A stretch of DNA of 64,000 nucleotides from CALKZN01 sp050633585. Lineage in GTDB: Bacteria; Pseudomonadota; Gammaproteobacteria; Arenicellales; Arenicellaceae. Under the pieces are notes generated by a model. The model was not told where the DNA came from. It saw only the letters and a list, made by a program, of their open reading frames with translations, and did not search any database. Below are positions 51,636-60,151 of this stretch, one piece after another; the first letter of the stretch is position 1, and each line of letters begins with the position of its first letter. The position numbers were made by a program, and so were the translations under genes. The stretch lies in contig JBOEGT010000015.1 of the NCBI GenBank assembly GCA_050633585.1, positions 1 through 64,000 on the forward strand, read 5' to 3'.

Positions 51636-52337
51636 GTGATTTATACAATTTTGATCACTGCTCATCCAGATGCGTCTGATATAAGCCACCAGGCCCTTTC
51701 ATATTGTGAAGCGTTGGTTGCTAGAGGGGATAGGATTAAACAAGTGTTTTTTATGCATGAGGCCAACTATATTGCTGTCCACCCTTCTGCACAGCAATGG
51801 TCAGCATTTGCCGTGAATCATATGATTGATTTGCAAACGTGTGTCTCGACGGCAGAGCAACAATCTATTCGGGCAAGAGACTATGCGGCAGGTTTTCAAC
51901 AAGGAGGATTAAGTGCATTGGCGGATAGTATTCTAAGTACGGATGAAGTGGCTCAGTTTGGTGTGGGTAGCGATGCATTAGCAGTGGCTCTAAAGTGTGA
52001 GCCCGGTATTGAAAAAAAACAGACCATGTTTATTTTTCAATCTTTGCCTGAGGAGTCTTCCGTGAGTGCCGAAGGTGTTGATTTGTTATTAGTGCTCAGT
52101 GCATTTGAGGCCAATGTTAAGGTGGTTTTTAAGGGAGACGGTATCAATAATATACTTTCTTGTGGTCAACGAAATAAGCCTCGATACACAAAGCGCTTTA
52201 AAGCGCTTAAAGATTTTGACGTCAACGACATTTATGTGATTTCCGACAATGATATTGATGCAGAAATTTCATATGATTTATTATCCGAAGTTCAGTTCAA
52301 GCAAATGATGTCGCAATCGCATGTTTTGAGGTTTTGA
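51636..52337 (+). CDS. Fused TusD-TusC sulfur-relay protein
   Basis: The 233-residue protein has two DsrE-type domains. Residues 1-108 match TusD: ILITAHPDASDISHQAL, VFFMHEANY, the acceptor cysteine C69 in LQTCVSTAEQ, and the C-terminal GLSALADSIL...VAQF. Residues 128-233 match TusC, from TMFIFQSLPEESSVSAEGVD to the family C-terminus SHVLRF. A linker (109-127) joins them in frame without stop or frameshift. TusD and TusC are normally separate subunits of the TusBCD hexamer. No tusB lies beside it. tusE overlaps by 1 base. Confidence 0.8.
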   Translation: MIYTILITAHPDASDISHQALSYCEALVARGDRIKQVFFMHEANYIAVHPSAQQWSAFAVNHMIDLQTCVSTAEQQSIRARDYAAGFQQGGLSALADSILSTDEVAQFGVGSDALAVALKCEPGIEKKQTMFIFQSLPEESSVSAEGVDLLLVLSAFEANVKVVFKGDGINNILSCGQRNKPRYTKRFKALKDFDVNDIYVISDNDIDAEISYDLLSEVQFKQMMSQSHVLRF

Positions 52338-52681
52338 TGGATAAAAAATTCGGGTTTCAATGGCAGGGCCAAAACATACGGACAGATAAAGAAGGTTTTT
52401 TGTTGAATCAGTTTCAATGGGATGAGGATTTAGCGCGTGAGCTTGCGTGTAAAGAGGGTGTTGAACTCAGTGCTATGCATTGGACGTTGATGCATTATTT
52501 GAGGGAATATTATGAGGATTACGACATAGCGCCTCCCATGCGTATTATGGTAAAGATAATGGTTGCGGAACATGGTAAAGACACTATTAATAGCCGAGTT
52601 TTACACCAACTGTTTCCTGGAGGGCCAGCAAAGCAAGGAAGTCGATTTGCTGGTTTGCCTAAGCCTAAAAACTGTTTATAG
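52337..52681 (+). CDS. tusE: Sulfur relay protein TusE (DsrC/TusE family)
   Basis: The 114-residue protein has the DsrC/TusE fold and the terminal motif SRFAGLPKPKNCL with the penultimate cysteine (CysA). The second conserved cysteine of dissimilatory DsrC, about 11 residues earlier, is absent, which points to TusE function in tRNA 2-thiolation with MnmA. ATG 52337 shares a base with the tusDC stop (TGATG). Confidence 0.88.
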   Translation: MDKKFGFQWQGQNIRTDKEGFLLNQFQWDEDLARELACKEGVELSAMHWTLMHYLREYYEDYDIAPPMRIMVKIMVAEHGKDTINSRVLHQLFPGGPAKQGSRFAGLPKPKNCL

Positions 52682-52695
52682 GTTTTGAGTTGAAG

Positions 52696-53445
52696 ATGAA
52701 GCATTTAAGCGACGAAGACTTATTGAGATATAGTCGACAAATATTTTTGCCCAATGTTGATATAGAGGGGCAGGAAAAGTTGTTGAATTCGCATGTGTTG
52801 ATTATGGGAGTTGGCGGCTTGGGCTCTCTGAGTGCTTCGTATTTAGTGGGTGCGGGTGTTGGGCAACTGACTTTGGTTGATGATGATGAAGTTGACGTCA
52901 GTAACTTGCATAGGCAATTGCTTTTTACCCAGGATGATATTGGTGAATTAAAAGTTGATGTGGCGAAACGCCGTTTATTGGCAATGAACGATAATTGTCA
53001 AATTCACACGATCAATCGCCGCTTGGATCTTTCAGGGTTGCAGTCAATGCTTGGGAGTGTTGACTTATTGCTTGATGGTACCGATAACTTTGCGACGCGT
53101 TTATTGGTTAATCAAGCGTGTTTCAATGAAAAGAAACCACTGTTAAGTGCCGCGGTTACCCAGTTTTCGGGGCAATTGTCATTGTTTGATTATCAGTTGA
53201 AAACGCCTTGCTACCAATGCCTCTATCCTAATGTAGATGATGTTGAGAATAATTGTGCAGAAAATGGAATTCTTGGGCCTAGTGCAGGCTTGATGGCGTC
53301 AATGCAGGCATTGCATGCGCTGAAGTTTTTATTAGGCTTTTCAGTGGAAAGTTTGCATAGATTGACGCTGATAGATATGCTTAGTGGCAGAAACCGAAAT
53401 ATTATGATTCAGGCAGATGAAAATTGTAGTGTCTGTAGTCATTAG
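52696..53445 (+). CDS. HesA/MoeB/ThiF family adenylyltransferase
   Basis: The 249-residue E1-like enzyme has GVGGLGSLSASYL for ATP, LHRQLLF, DGTDNFATR, and the zinc cysteines CYQC and CSVC. Members adenylate the C-terminus of a ubiquitin-fold sulfur carrier (MoaD or ThiS). Placed behind tusE, it may serve sulfur transfer to molybdopterin or thiamine. The rhodanese domain of some members is absent. Confidence 0.88.
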   Translation: MKHLSDEDLLRYSRQIFLPNVDIEGQEKLLNSHVLIMGVGGLGSLSASYLVGAGVGQLTLVDDDEVDVSNLHRQLLFTQDDIGELKVDVAKRRLLAMNDNCQIHTINRRLDLSGLQSMLGSVDLLLDGTDNFATRLLVNQACFNEKKPLLSAAVTQFSGQLSLFDYQLKTPCYQCLYPNVDDVENNCAENGILGPSAGLMASMQALHALKFLLGFSVESLHRLTLIDMLSGRNRNIMIQADENCSVCSH

Positions 53446-53524
53446 AGCTGTTATATCATTTCTTTAGCCTAGATAAGTGATAAAGTAGTTGAGCGAATAA
53501 AAAATATAAAAACTGAGTTTAGAT

Positions 53525-54625
53525 ATGGAAGAAAGTGTATCAAATCATATTAAAGCAAGTGCCTTGCTTTCAAAAATCATTAAAGCGGCTGAGTCGATGG
53601 GGGCTTCTGATATCCACCTTCGCTCAGGCAGTGTTATTCGGGTTCGTGTTGATGGCACCATTTGTGATTTATCAGGCTCGCCAGTGATGCAGTCAAACCA
53701 GTTAATGCCTTTAATGAAAGGTGTGATGGCGCCAGATAAGTTCCAGGAGTTTTTGGATCATAATCAGGTGGATGTGGCTTTTTCATCCATTGATGGGCCA
53801 AGGGTTCGTATTAATATGTTTCGCCAATTGGGTAGAACAGCGGTTGTTATGCGGATAATTGGGAAAGAAATTCTAAATATTGAGCAGTTAGGGTTGCCGT
53901 CTGAGTTATCTACGATAGCTAGTTTAAGGCGAGGCTTGGTTGTTTTTTCTGGAGCAACGGGTTCAGGTAAATCTACGAGTATGGCGGCTATTTTAAATGA
54001 TATTAATAAAAGCCGAGCGGAACATATTTTGACTATTGAAGACCCTGTTGAATATGAATTTACCGAAGATAAATGTATTGTTTCTCAGCGCGAAGTTGGT
54101 ACGGATGTGCCTGATTTTAAGTTTGCGATTAAAGCGGCGCTTCGTGAAGATCCGGATGTTATTTTAATGGGTGAGATGCGAGATTATGAAAGTATCGAGT
54201 TCGCTTTAGAGTTGGCTGAGACTGGGCATTTGGTCTTTTCGACATTGCATGCTCCGACAGCTGTGGAGTCAATTTCTCGCATGGTGTCCAGCTTTCCTCC
54301 GGCAGGGCAATCGGCAATGCGTAATAAGTTGGCAAATAATTTGCAAGTCGTCGTTGCTCAGCGTTTAGTGAAAAGAAAAGATAAAGGGCGTGCAGCCGCA
54401 TGCGAAGTGATGACGGTTAATGAGCTTGTCAGTGAGATGATTATGGATGCCGACAAAACTCATGAAATCGAAGAGTTGTTGAAAGGTGAAGATACTATCC
54501 AAGGCATGCTGCATTTTGATGAGCACTTACGTCAATTGGTTGATAAGGGAGCTATTTCTTCTGAAGTGGCGCTGGAAAATGCATCGAGTCGAACTGATCT
54601 GGAGTTAAAGTTACAGGGGTTCTAA
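53525..54625 (+). CDS. Type IV pilus retraction ATPase, PilT/PilU family
   Basis: The 366-residue ATPase has the PAS-like N-domain (SDIHLRSGSVIRVRVDG), Walker A GATGSGKSTSM, the Asp box EDPVEYEF, and Walker B VILMGEMRDYES. The GEMRD pattern and divergent His box resemble PilU more than PilT. It depolymerises pilin during twitching. No other pil gene is beside it. Confidence 0.9.
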   Translation: MEESVSNHIKASALLSKIIKAAESMGASDIHLRSGSVIRVRVDGTICDLSGSPVMQSNQLMPLMKGVMAPDKFQEFLDHNQVDVAFSSIDGPRVRINMFRQLGRTAVVMRIIGKEILNIEQLGLPSELSTIASLRRGLVVFSGATGSGKSTSMAAILNDINKSRAEHILTIEDPVEYEFTEDKCIVSQREVGTDVPDFKFAIKAALREDPDVILMGEMRDYESIEFALELAETGHLVFSTLHAPTAVESISRMVSSFPPAGQSAMRNKLANNLQVVVAQRLVKRKDKGRAAACEVMTVNELVSEMIMDADKTHEIEELLKGEDTIQGMLHFDEHLRQLVDKGAISSEVALENASSRTDLELKLQGF

Positions 54626-54645
54626 GGTGTTTGGTTTGTCTTGGT

Positions 54646-54684
54646 CTCACCAAAAAGGATGGCACTGCCATCCTTTTTGGTGAG
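54646..54684. terminator. Long-stem bidirectional terminator
   Basis: Arms 54646-54663 and 54667-54684 form a perfect 18-bp stem with an ACT loop, containing AAAAAGGATGGC and its complement so that T5 is within the stem. It separates the pilus ATPase gene from convergent bcp. Confidence 0.88.
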
Positions 54685-54703
54685 AGTGTCGGTTGTAAGA
54701 GAT

Positions 54704-55165
54704 TTAGCTATTCAACGCATCGAGGACTGCGTCAATATGTCCTTTCACACGAACTTTGCGAAACTCATGGGTTAGCGTGCCATTTTCATCGAAAATAAAA
54801 GTGCTGCGTTCGATGCCCATGTATTTTTTGCCATACATGTTTTTCTCTTTGATTACATCTAATGCATTGCATAATGTTTCCTCGGGGTCTGAAATCAGGT
54901 CAAAAGCGAAACCGTATTTTTCAATAAAGTTGCTATGTTTTTTTATACTATCTTTAGATACGCCAACAATTTCAGTATTTAATTTTTGGAATTTGGCGTA
55001 GTGTTCCGTAAAGTCTTTTCCTTCTTGAGTGCAGCCAGGAGTGTTGTCTTTGGGGTAAAAGTACATGACGAGTTTCTTGCCTTGATAGCTACTTAGTTGT
55101 AGTGCCTCGTTTTGGGTTGTAGCCACAGTTAGGTTGGGTAGTTTATCTCCAATTGAAAAGCTCAT
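54704..55165 (-). CDS. bcp: Thioredoxin-dependent thiol peroxidase (Bcp/PrxQ)
   Basis: The 153-residue peroxiredoxin has the peroxidatic cysteine in YPKDNTPGCTQEGKDF. The usual second cysteine five residues later is Gly/Lys here, so any resolving cysteine would be the one in EETLCNAL or there is none (1-Cys type). It reduces peroxides with thioredoxin. Confidence 0.9.
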   Translation of the reverse strand: MSFSIGDKLPNLTVATTQNEALQLSSYQGKKLVMYFYPKDNTPGCTQEGKDFTEHYAKFQKLNTEIVGVSKDSIKKHSNFIEKYGFAFDLISDPEETLCNALDVIKEKNMYGKKYMGIERSTFIFDENGTLTHEFRKVRVKGHIDAVLDALNS

Positions 55166-55212
55166 AATAATGTTTCTCGTTAGTGGTTAAATGAAATGTG
55201 GGTGTTACGCCT

Positions 55213-55878
55213 TCAGTCAATAATTTTCCATTGTTGTTGCTGCGCGTATTCTCTGAGTGATTGGTCGGGTGTGACGGCGACAGGGCGAGTTACTTTCTTT
55301 AAGAGCGGTAAGTCATTATGTGAGTCGCTATAAAACCAGCTTTCATAGTCTTTGATGTTTGAGTTTGAGGAGTAATTCTCTGATAGGAAGTGGTTGAGTT
55401 TTTCTATTTTTCCCTCTTGGAAGCAAGGTGTGCCAAATAGTTTTCCGGTAAAGCCTTTATTATTTTGTTCTGGCTCTGATGCAATGAGGTGTTCTATACC
55501 AAAAATATCAGCAATGGGACGAGTGATGAAGCTATTGCTGGCGGTGATGATAATTACCTCATGTTCAAGATCTTGGTGGAGTTTGACTAAGTCTAATCTG
55601 GCTTGTGTGATCATGGGTTGAATATAGTGTTCAACGTATTGTTCGCGCCACTCCTCTAGTGTTTCAATCGTATTTTCTTTGAGTGGCGTAAATTGAAATG
55701 CCAGAAATTCATGGATGTCTAGCTTGCCTTGTTGGTACTGCTGGTAAAATTTGTCCTGTGCTTCAGTTTGTTCTTTTGCATTGACAGCATTAATTGATGC
55801 AAGGAATAGTCCCCATGCATGATCACTGTCTCCAGTTAATAAAGTGTTATCAAGATCGAAAAGGGCAAGTTTTTGCAT
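55213..55878 (-). CDS. HAD-IB family phosphatase
   Basis: The 221-residue hydrolase has the HAD motif I ALFDLDNTLLTGDSD with the nucleophile Asp, motif II VIIITASNSFI, and motif IV YSDSHNDLPLL. It resembles SerB-like HAD-IB phosphatases; the substrate is unknown. It lies 47 bases upstream of bcp on the same strand. Confidence 0.85.
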   Translation of the reverse strand: MQKLALFDLDNTLLTGDSDHAWGLFLASINAVNAKEQTEAQDKFYQQYQQGKLDIHEFLAFQFTPLKENTIETLEEWREQYVEHYIQPMITQARLDLVKLHQDLEHEVIIITASNSFITRPIADIFGIEHLIASEPEQNNKGFTGKLFGTPCFQEGKIEKLNHFLSENYSSNSNIKDYESWFYSDSHNDLPLLKKVTRPVAVTPDQSLREYAQQQQWKIID

Positions 55879-55981
55879 TGGTGGCGTTTATTAAGTTAGA
55901 GTTAAAAATAAAAAGCATAAATTAATTAGCAATATTATATCTGCAATTGCAGCAGTAAGTTTATTAAGAGACAATTGTCTG

Positions 55982-56512
55982 ATGAGTTTTATTAATCACA
56001 AAGAGCCTCCATTTGTTGATGATGGATATCGCCCGAATGTGGGTATTGTCATTATTAATGATGACGATAAAGTGTTTTGGGCGAGAAGAGTTTCTGGCGA
56101 TGGCTGGCAATTTCCTCAGGGAGGTATAGATGATGGTGAATCTATCTTGGACGCAATGTATCGTGAGCTTGAAGAGGAAACCGGCTTTTTAGCAACGGAT
56201 GTTGAGTTGGTTGCTCGTACTCAAAGTTGGTTGAGATATGATTTGCCTGATCGGTTTTTAAATGGAAGCAGGGCCGCAGAGCATCCATTAAAGAAGCGCT
56301 TTAGAGGGCAAAAACAGGTGTGGTTTTTATTGCGTTTGTTGAACGATGGAATTGAGCCAAATTTTGAATTAAATGAGACTCCTGAATTTGATGATTGGTG
56401 TTGGATTGGATATTGGAAGGCTGCGGATAGAGTTGTTGATTTTAAAAGAGAGGTTTATATGCAGGCTTTGACAGAGCTTGCTGATCAAATCCCTGATAAT
56501 CCATTTTCTTGA
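55982..56512 (+). CDS. rppH: RNA pyrophosphohydrolase
   Basis: The 176-residue Nudix enzyme has the box GGIDDGESILDAMYRELEEETG and the N-terminal DDGYRPNVGIVIIND. It removes pyrophosphate from mRNA 5' ends to trigger decay. The N-terminus is about 12 residues longer than in E. coli. Confidence 0.94.
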   Translation: MSFINHKEPPFVDDGYRPNVGIVIINDDDKVFWARRVSGDGWQFPQGGIDDGESILDAMYRELEEETGFLATDVELVARTQSWLRYDLPDRFLNGSRAAEHPLKKRFRGQKQVWFLLRLLNDGIEPNFELNETPEFDDWCWIGYWKAADRVVDFKREVYMQALTELADQIPDNPFS

Positions 56513-56562
56513 TCATTTGAATATAACCATTTTTTCTGAAATAAAAAGAAGTACTCCCTATT

Positions 56563-57765
56563 ATGATATTTAAATCGCGATTTCGCGTTAGCTTTTATGC
56601 CGTTCTGTGTTTGATGCTTTTTGTTGAGGGAGCTTTTGCTCAAAGCACATCCGTCCTCACCAATAAGATGTTTAATGGTTTGTTATCTGAGCATGCTTTA
56701 CGCAATGAGTTCCCTGAATATTTGACGGCACCCAACCAAGGAAGTGTCGCTGTTGAGTATACGTTTGATGAAGACTTGCATAATCATATTGCTTCAATTT
56801 ACCGTGCTTATAAACCTGACTATGCAACCTTTGTGGCCATTGATCCGGCGACGGGGAAGGTGTTGAGTTTGACGTCGTACGTTAAAGATGAGGATTATGT
56901 TGGAAACTTTGCTTTGGGTGCTAGTTACCCTGCAGCTTCCTTGTTTAAGATGGTGAGTGCGGCGGCAGCAATTGATTCAAAGCTGGTGTCATCTAAAACA
57001 GTGATTCCTTTTAATGGCAAATCAACGACGTTGTATAAGTCTCAAGTTTTGAGGCATAAAGATAATAAATACACAAGGCGAATGACATTTTCCGAAGCCT
57101 TTGCCCGATCAAGCAACCCTGTTTTTGGTCGGTTAGGTATTGAATATTTAAATGATGAGTTATTGTTTAAGTATGCCGAAAAAATGGGTTTTGGTGTGCA
57201 ATTGGCTCAAGATCTGCCTGTACCACCTAGCCGCTTTAATATGGGATTAACTGAGGAGTGGGAGAGGGCTGAGGCGTCCAGTGGCTTCACAAAAGATATT
57301 AATATGAGCCCAGTGCACGCGGCATCGATTGCTGCTGCAATAGTGAATGACGGTGAGCTGTTAGAACCTTATGCTATTGCTAGTGTTAGGGATCAGCAAG
57401 GTAATGTCGTTTTTGAAGGAAAAAAAGTGGTTTCTCGTCAAATGTTTTCAAAATCTACGGCGCAGACAATGAAAAAAATGATGCGAGAAACCGCTCGAAT
57501 TGGTTCTGCTCGAAAATCATTTTCATCTCATAGGCGTTACAAAGCCTATAAGGAAGCAGAATTTGGCGGTAAAACGGGGTCTTTATCTGGCTTGAACCCC
57601 GAAGGGAGGTACGGATGGTTTGTTGGGTATGGAGAGCGAAATGGTCAGCAAATAGCCTACGCTTCATTGGTTGTGTATAAGGATAAATGGGTGGTGCGAG
57701 CTGCGCGGGTAGCGTTTGAAGTATTGAATCATGTGTTTAAGCAGTCCTCGTCAAAGTCAGGTTAA
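56563..57765 (+). CDS. Single-domain penicillin-binding transpeptidase
   Basis: The 400-residue secreted protein has a signal peptide (ends FAQ-ST) and the transpeptidase motifs SLFK (S126), SSN (183-185) and KTG (337-339). It lacks a transglycosylase or PASTA domain. The peptidoglycan substrate and partner are not predictable. It is monocistronic behind rppH by 50 bases. Confidence 0.85.
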   Translation: MIFKSRFRVSFYAVLCLMLFVEGAFAQSTSVLTNKMFNGLLSEHALRNEFPEYLTAPNQGSVAVEYTFDEDLHNHIASIYRAYKPDYATFVAIDPATGKVLSLTSYVKDEDYVGNFALGASYPAASLFKMVSAAAAIDSKLVSSKTVIPFNGKSTTLYKSQVLRHKDNKYTRRMTFSEAFARSSNPVFGRLGIEYLNDELLFKYAEKMGFGVQLAQDLPVPPSRFNMGLTEEWERAEASSGFTKDINMSPVHAASIAAAIVNDGELLEPYAIASVRDQQGNVVFEGKKVVSRQMFSKSTAQTMKKMMRETARIGSARKSFSSHRRYKAYKEAEFGGKTGSLSGLNPEGRYGWFVGYGERNGQQIAYASLVVYKDKWVVRAARVAFEVLNHVFKQSSSKSG

Positions 57766-57821
57766 AGAAAAATGTTAAGCTGACTTTTTTGCCATAATCC
57801 TCAGGGGTGAGAGGTGTTAAG

Positions 57822-58340
57822 TTAGCGGCGGATTTTTTGAATCAACTGCGTGGTTGAGCGGTCAAATTCAAATTCAATAGAATGCACTTCTCCTTGGTTG
57901 CTGATGACGTGATCCGCGCCAACAATATCGTTGGCTTTCCAGTCACCACCTTTGACTAAAATATCTGGCGTGATGGCTGTGATAAGGTTTATCGGTGTAT
58001 CCTCGTCGAAAGCAATAACGGCATCAACGCACTCCAGTGCAGCGAGTAATGCTTGTCGGTCTTCTAGTGGATTAATGGGTCTATCTTCCGCTTTGCCTTG
58101 TCTTTTGACAGAGTAGTCAGTATTGACTCCGACAATTAATGAGCCGCCTAAATTCCTGGCGCTTTCAAGATAGGTGACGTGCCCGCGATGTAAAATGTCG
58201 AAGCAACCGTTTGTGAAAACAATAGGTGTTTTTAATGGCTTGAGTTTTTCTTGGAGTGCCTGGGGTTTTATTCCTTTTGGGAAAATTTTTTTTGCCGCAT
58301 TCAGCATAAATGGTGTGTAGGTAAGTGTGTTGAATTTCAT
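57822..58340 (-). CDS. D-glycero-beta-D-manno-heptose 1-phosphate adenylyltransferase (HldE domain II type)
   Basis: The protein of about 172 residues has the nucleotidyltransferase motif FTNGCFDILHRGHVTYL and RSTTQLIQKIRR at the end. It forms ADP-heptose for lipopolysaccharide core synthesis; the kinase half of HldE must be encoded elsewhere. Starts at ATG 58361, 58340 and 58307 are all possible; the first two lie inside a hairpin (58337-58370). None has a good ribosome binding site. Confidence 0.87.
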   Translation of the reverse strand: MKFNTLTYTPFMLNAAKKIFPKGIKPQALQEKLKPLKTPIVFTNGCFDILHRGHVTYLESARNLGGSLIVGVNTDYSVKRQGKAEDRPINPLEDRQALLAALECVDAVIAFDEDTPINLITAITPDILVKGGDWKANDIVGADHVISNQGEVHSIEFEFDRSTTQLIQKIRR

Positions 58341-58370
58341 GGCAAATGCATTTGGATGCATTTGCCATGA
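58337..58370. promoter_or_regulatory. Perfect 14-bp hairpin over the hldE-II start codons
   Basis: TCATGGCAAATGCA (58337-58350) and TGCATTTGCCATGA (58357-58370) are exact inverted repeats around a 6-base loop. Two in-frame start codons of the minus-strand gene sit in the arms, so the mRNA hairpin could control translation. It has no T-run, so it is not a classical terminator of dolP. Confidence 0.6.
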
Positions 58371-58400
58371 TGAGTAAGGCTTTGAGTATTTTTATGATGA

Positions 58401-59003
58401 TTAGGTGTTAAATACACGAATTTCAAAAACTCTCACTACGCGAACGACTCCGCCAATAGAGCGAGCAATTTCAGTGGCGCGGTTGGCTTCCTCTTCAGTC
58501 ACAATGCCCATAAGGTATACAGTGCCATATTCGGTCACTACCTTCATTTGGTTTGCTTTGGTTTTCATTTTTGCAAGTAATGCGGTTTTAACTTTGGATG
58601 TAATCCACGTGTCGCTTGTTCTGCTAAGGAAAGCTGTTTTCCCTGCAATTCGAACTTCATCAACGACTTGTCTCACGCCATAGACGCGATTTGCGTAATC
58701 AGCGACTTCCTGTTTTAGTGCTTCAGAGTTCACTTCGCCAGTTAATAATAAAATACCGTTATAACTGATGGTGTTGATATGGGTTTGGCTGCGTAATCGC
58801 TTGCTGGATAGAAGAAATTTTTTCATTTCTAATTCGATGCCGCTGTCGTCAAAGTATTCACCCGTTGTGCGGCGATCGTGAATGATGTCAACAGTGGTGA
58901 TGGCGACGGTTGCAATTGCTAATTCTGCACAAGCGGAAATTAAGGCCATACTGCCAGCAATAGTCAGCGTATGAAGAATTCTTTTAAGCTGTATTTTCAT
59001 CAT
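58401..59003 (-). CDS. dolP: BON-domain outer membrane lipoprotein DolP
   Basis: The 200-residue lipoprotein has the lipobox ISAC and two BON domains (about 50-120 and 130-195), as E. coli DolP (YraP). DolP supports outer-membrane integrity and BAM. The order lpoA-yraN-diaA-dolP is the E. coli one. Confidence 0.9.
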   Translation of the reverse strand: MMKIQLKRILHTLTIAGSMALISACAELAIATVAITTVDIIHDRRTTGEYFDDSGIELEMKKFLLSSKRLRSQTHINTISYNGILLLTGEVNSEALKQEVADYANRVYGVRQVVDEVRIAGKTAFLSRTSDTWITSKVKTALLAKMKTKANQMKVVTEYGTVYLMGIVTEEEANRATEIARSIGGVVRVVRVFEIRVFNT

Positions 59004-59068
59004 GGTTTTATAGTTTTGTTAAAAAGTGTTGTTATTGTATGTCTGGATTATCAAAGCTTATGGCCTGT

Positions 59069-59650
59069 TTATTTGTCAATAATGTGATGATCAATGAGTT
59101 CACAGATGCAGTGGATAATCAGGCCATGTACTTCTTGGATTCGAGCAGTGATGCTGCCATTCACTCTAATTTCTGAGTCTGAAGGCTTTAATAAGCGTGC
59201 TATTTTTCCACCATCTTTGCCATTTAAGATGATGCATTTAGCGCCTTTTTGGTGGCTTGCTTTTAGTGCAGCAACTAAATTGTCTGAATTTCCTGACGTG
59301 GTGATCATTAAGGTGATGTCTTGTGGACTTGCCAGCGCACGAATTTGTTTGGCAAAAATTTCATCGTAAGAAAAGTCATTGGCGATTGAGGTGAGTGTTG
59401 AGCCGTCTGTGCATAAGGATATGCCTGGCAGTTCTTTACGGTCGCGATCATACCTGTTTAATAGCTCTGACGATAAGTGTTGGGCATCGGCTGCAGAGCC
59501 GCCATTTCCACAGATTAATACTTTGCCGCCTTTATCAAAGCATTGGATGATGTCATTGGCGGCATTTTCAATTGCACTTGCCAAGTGTTGATTGTCTAAA
59601 ACGCTATTAGCGCTTGCTTGAAAAATGTTTTGAATATCTGGAGACTGCAT
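59069..59650 (-). CDS. diaA: SIS-domain DnaA initiator-associating protein DiaA
   Basis: The 193-residue SIS protein has GNGGSAADAQHLSSELLNRY and ITTSGNSDNL. It resembles both phosphoheptose isomerase GmhA and DiaA. The position between yraN and dolP favours DiaA, which promotes DnaA assembly. The neighbouring heptose gene makes a GmhA role worth a test. Confidence 0.85.
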   Translation of the reverse strand: MQSPDIQNIFQASANSVLDNQHLASAIENAANDIIQCFDKGGKVLICGNGGSAADAQHLSSELLNRYDRDRKELPGISLCTDGSTLTSIANDFSYDEIFAKQIRALASPQDITLMITTSGNSDNLVAALKASHQKGAKCIILNGKDGGKIARLLKPSDSEIRVNGSITARIQEVHGLIIHCICELIDHHIIDK

Positions 59651-59723
59651 GTTGTTTTATATAGTGTAAGTTGTCAGCAAATGCAATGAATGGCTGTTTT
59701 GTGTGATGTGGTAAAGATTGAGC

Positions 59724-60122
59724 TTAATCGATCACAATGTTTTTAACCCAGTTTATGTCAGGCTGTTGCAAATTACCATGCAAGCCTATCACGTCAATTC
59801 TACAGGGGATATAGCCTAAATTGTTTGTCATTATGTAGTGTTCTATGGTTGATTTTATTTTTTGGAGCTTGTGGTAATGAATTGCTTCAATGGGAGTGCC
59901 GTGCCGATTGTTTGCGCGATACTTAACCTCGATGAATACTAGGGTGTCCTTGTCGCGCATAATAATATCTATTTCACCGCGTTGGCAATGATAGTTTTGT
60001 ATAACAAGTGTTAGTTTTTGTTGTTGAAGGTACTGGCAGGCAATCTCTTCTGCGATGCTGCCAGTGCTTTTATATTTGAGGCTTTGTGTTAGCTTTTTAC
60101 GAAAGAGTGTGTTGAATTTCAT
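59724..60122 (-). CDS. yraN: YraN family (UPF0102) endonuclease-like protein
   Basis: The 132-residue protein has a PD-(D/E)xK fold with GEIDIIMRDKDTLVFIEVKYR. ATG 60122 has GGACG 8 bases upstream; the frame open to 60194 inside lpoA is not used. No biochemical activity is established for the family. It lies between lpoA and diaA. Confidence 0.9.
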   Translation of the reverse strand: MKFNTLFRKKLTQSLKYKSTGSIAEEIACQYLQQQKLTLVIQNYHCQRGEIDIIMRDKDTLVFIEVKYRANNRHGTPIEAIHYHKLQKIKSTIEHYIMTNNLGYIPCRIDVIGLHGNLQQPDINWVKNIVID

Positions 60123-60151
60123 AATCACGTCCTTGTGAACTGGTGTTGAGC

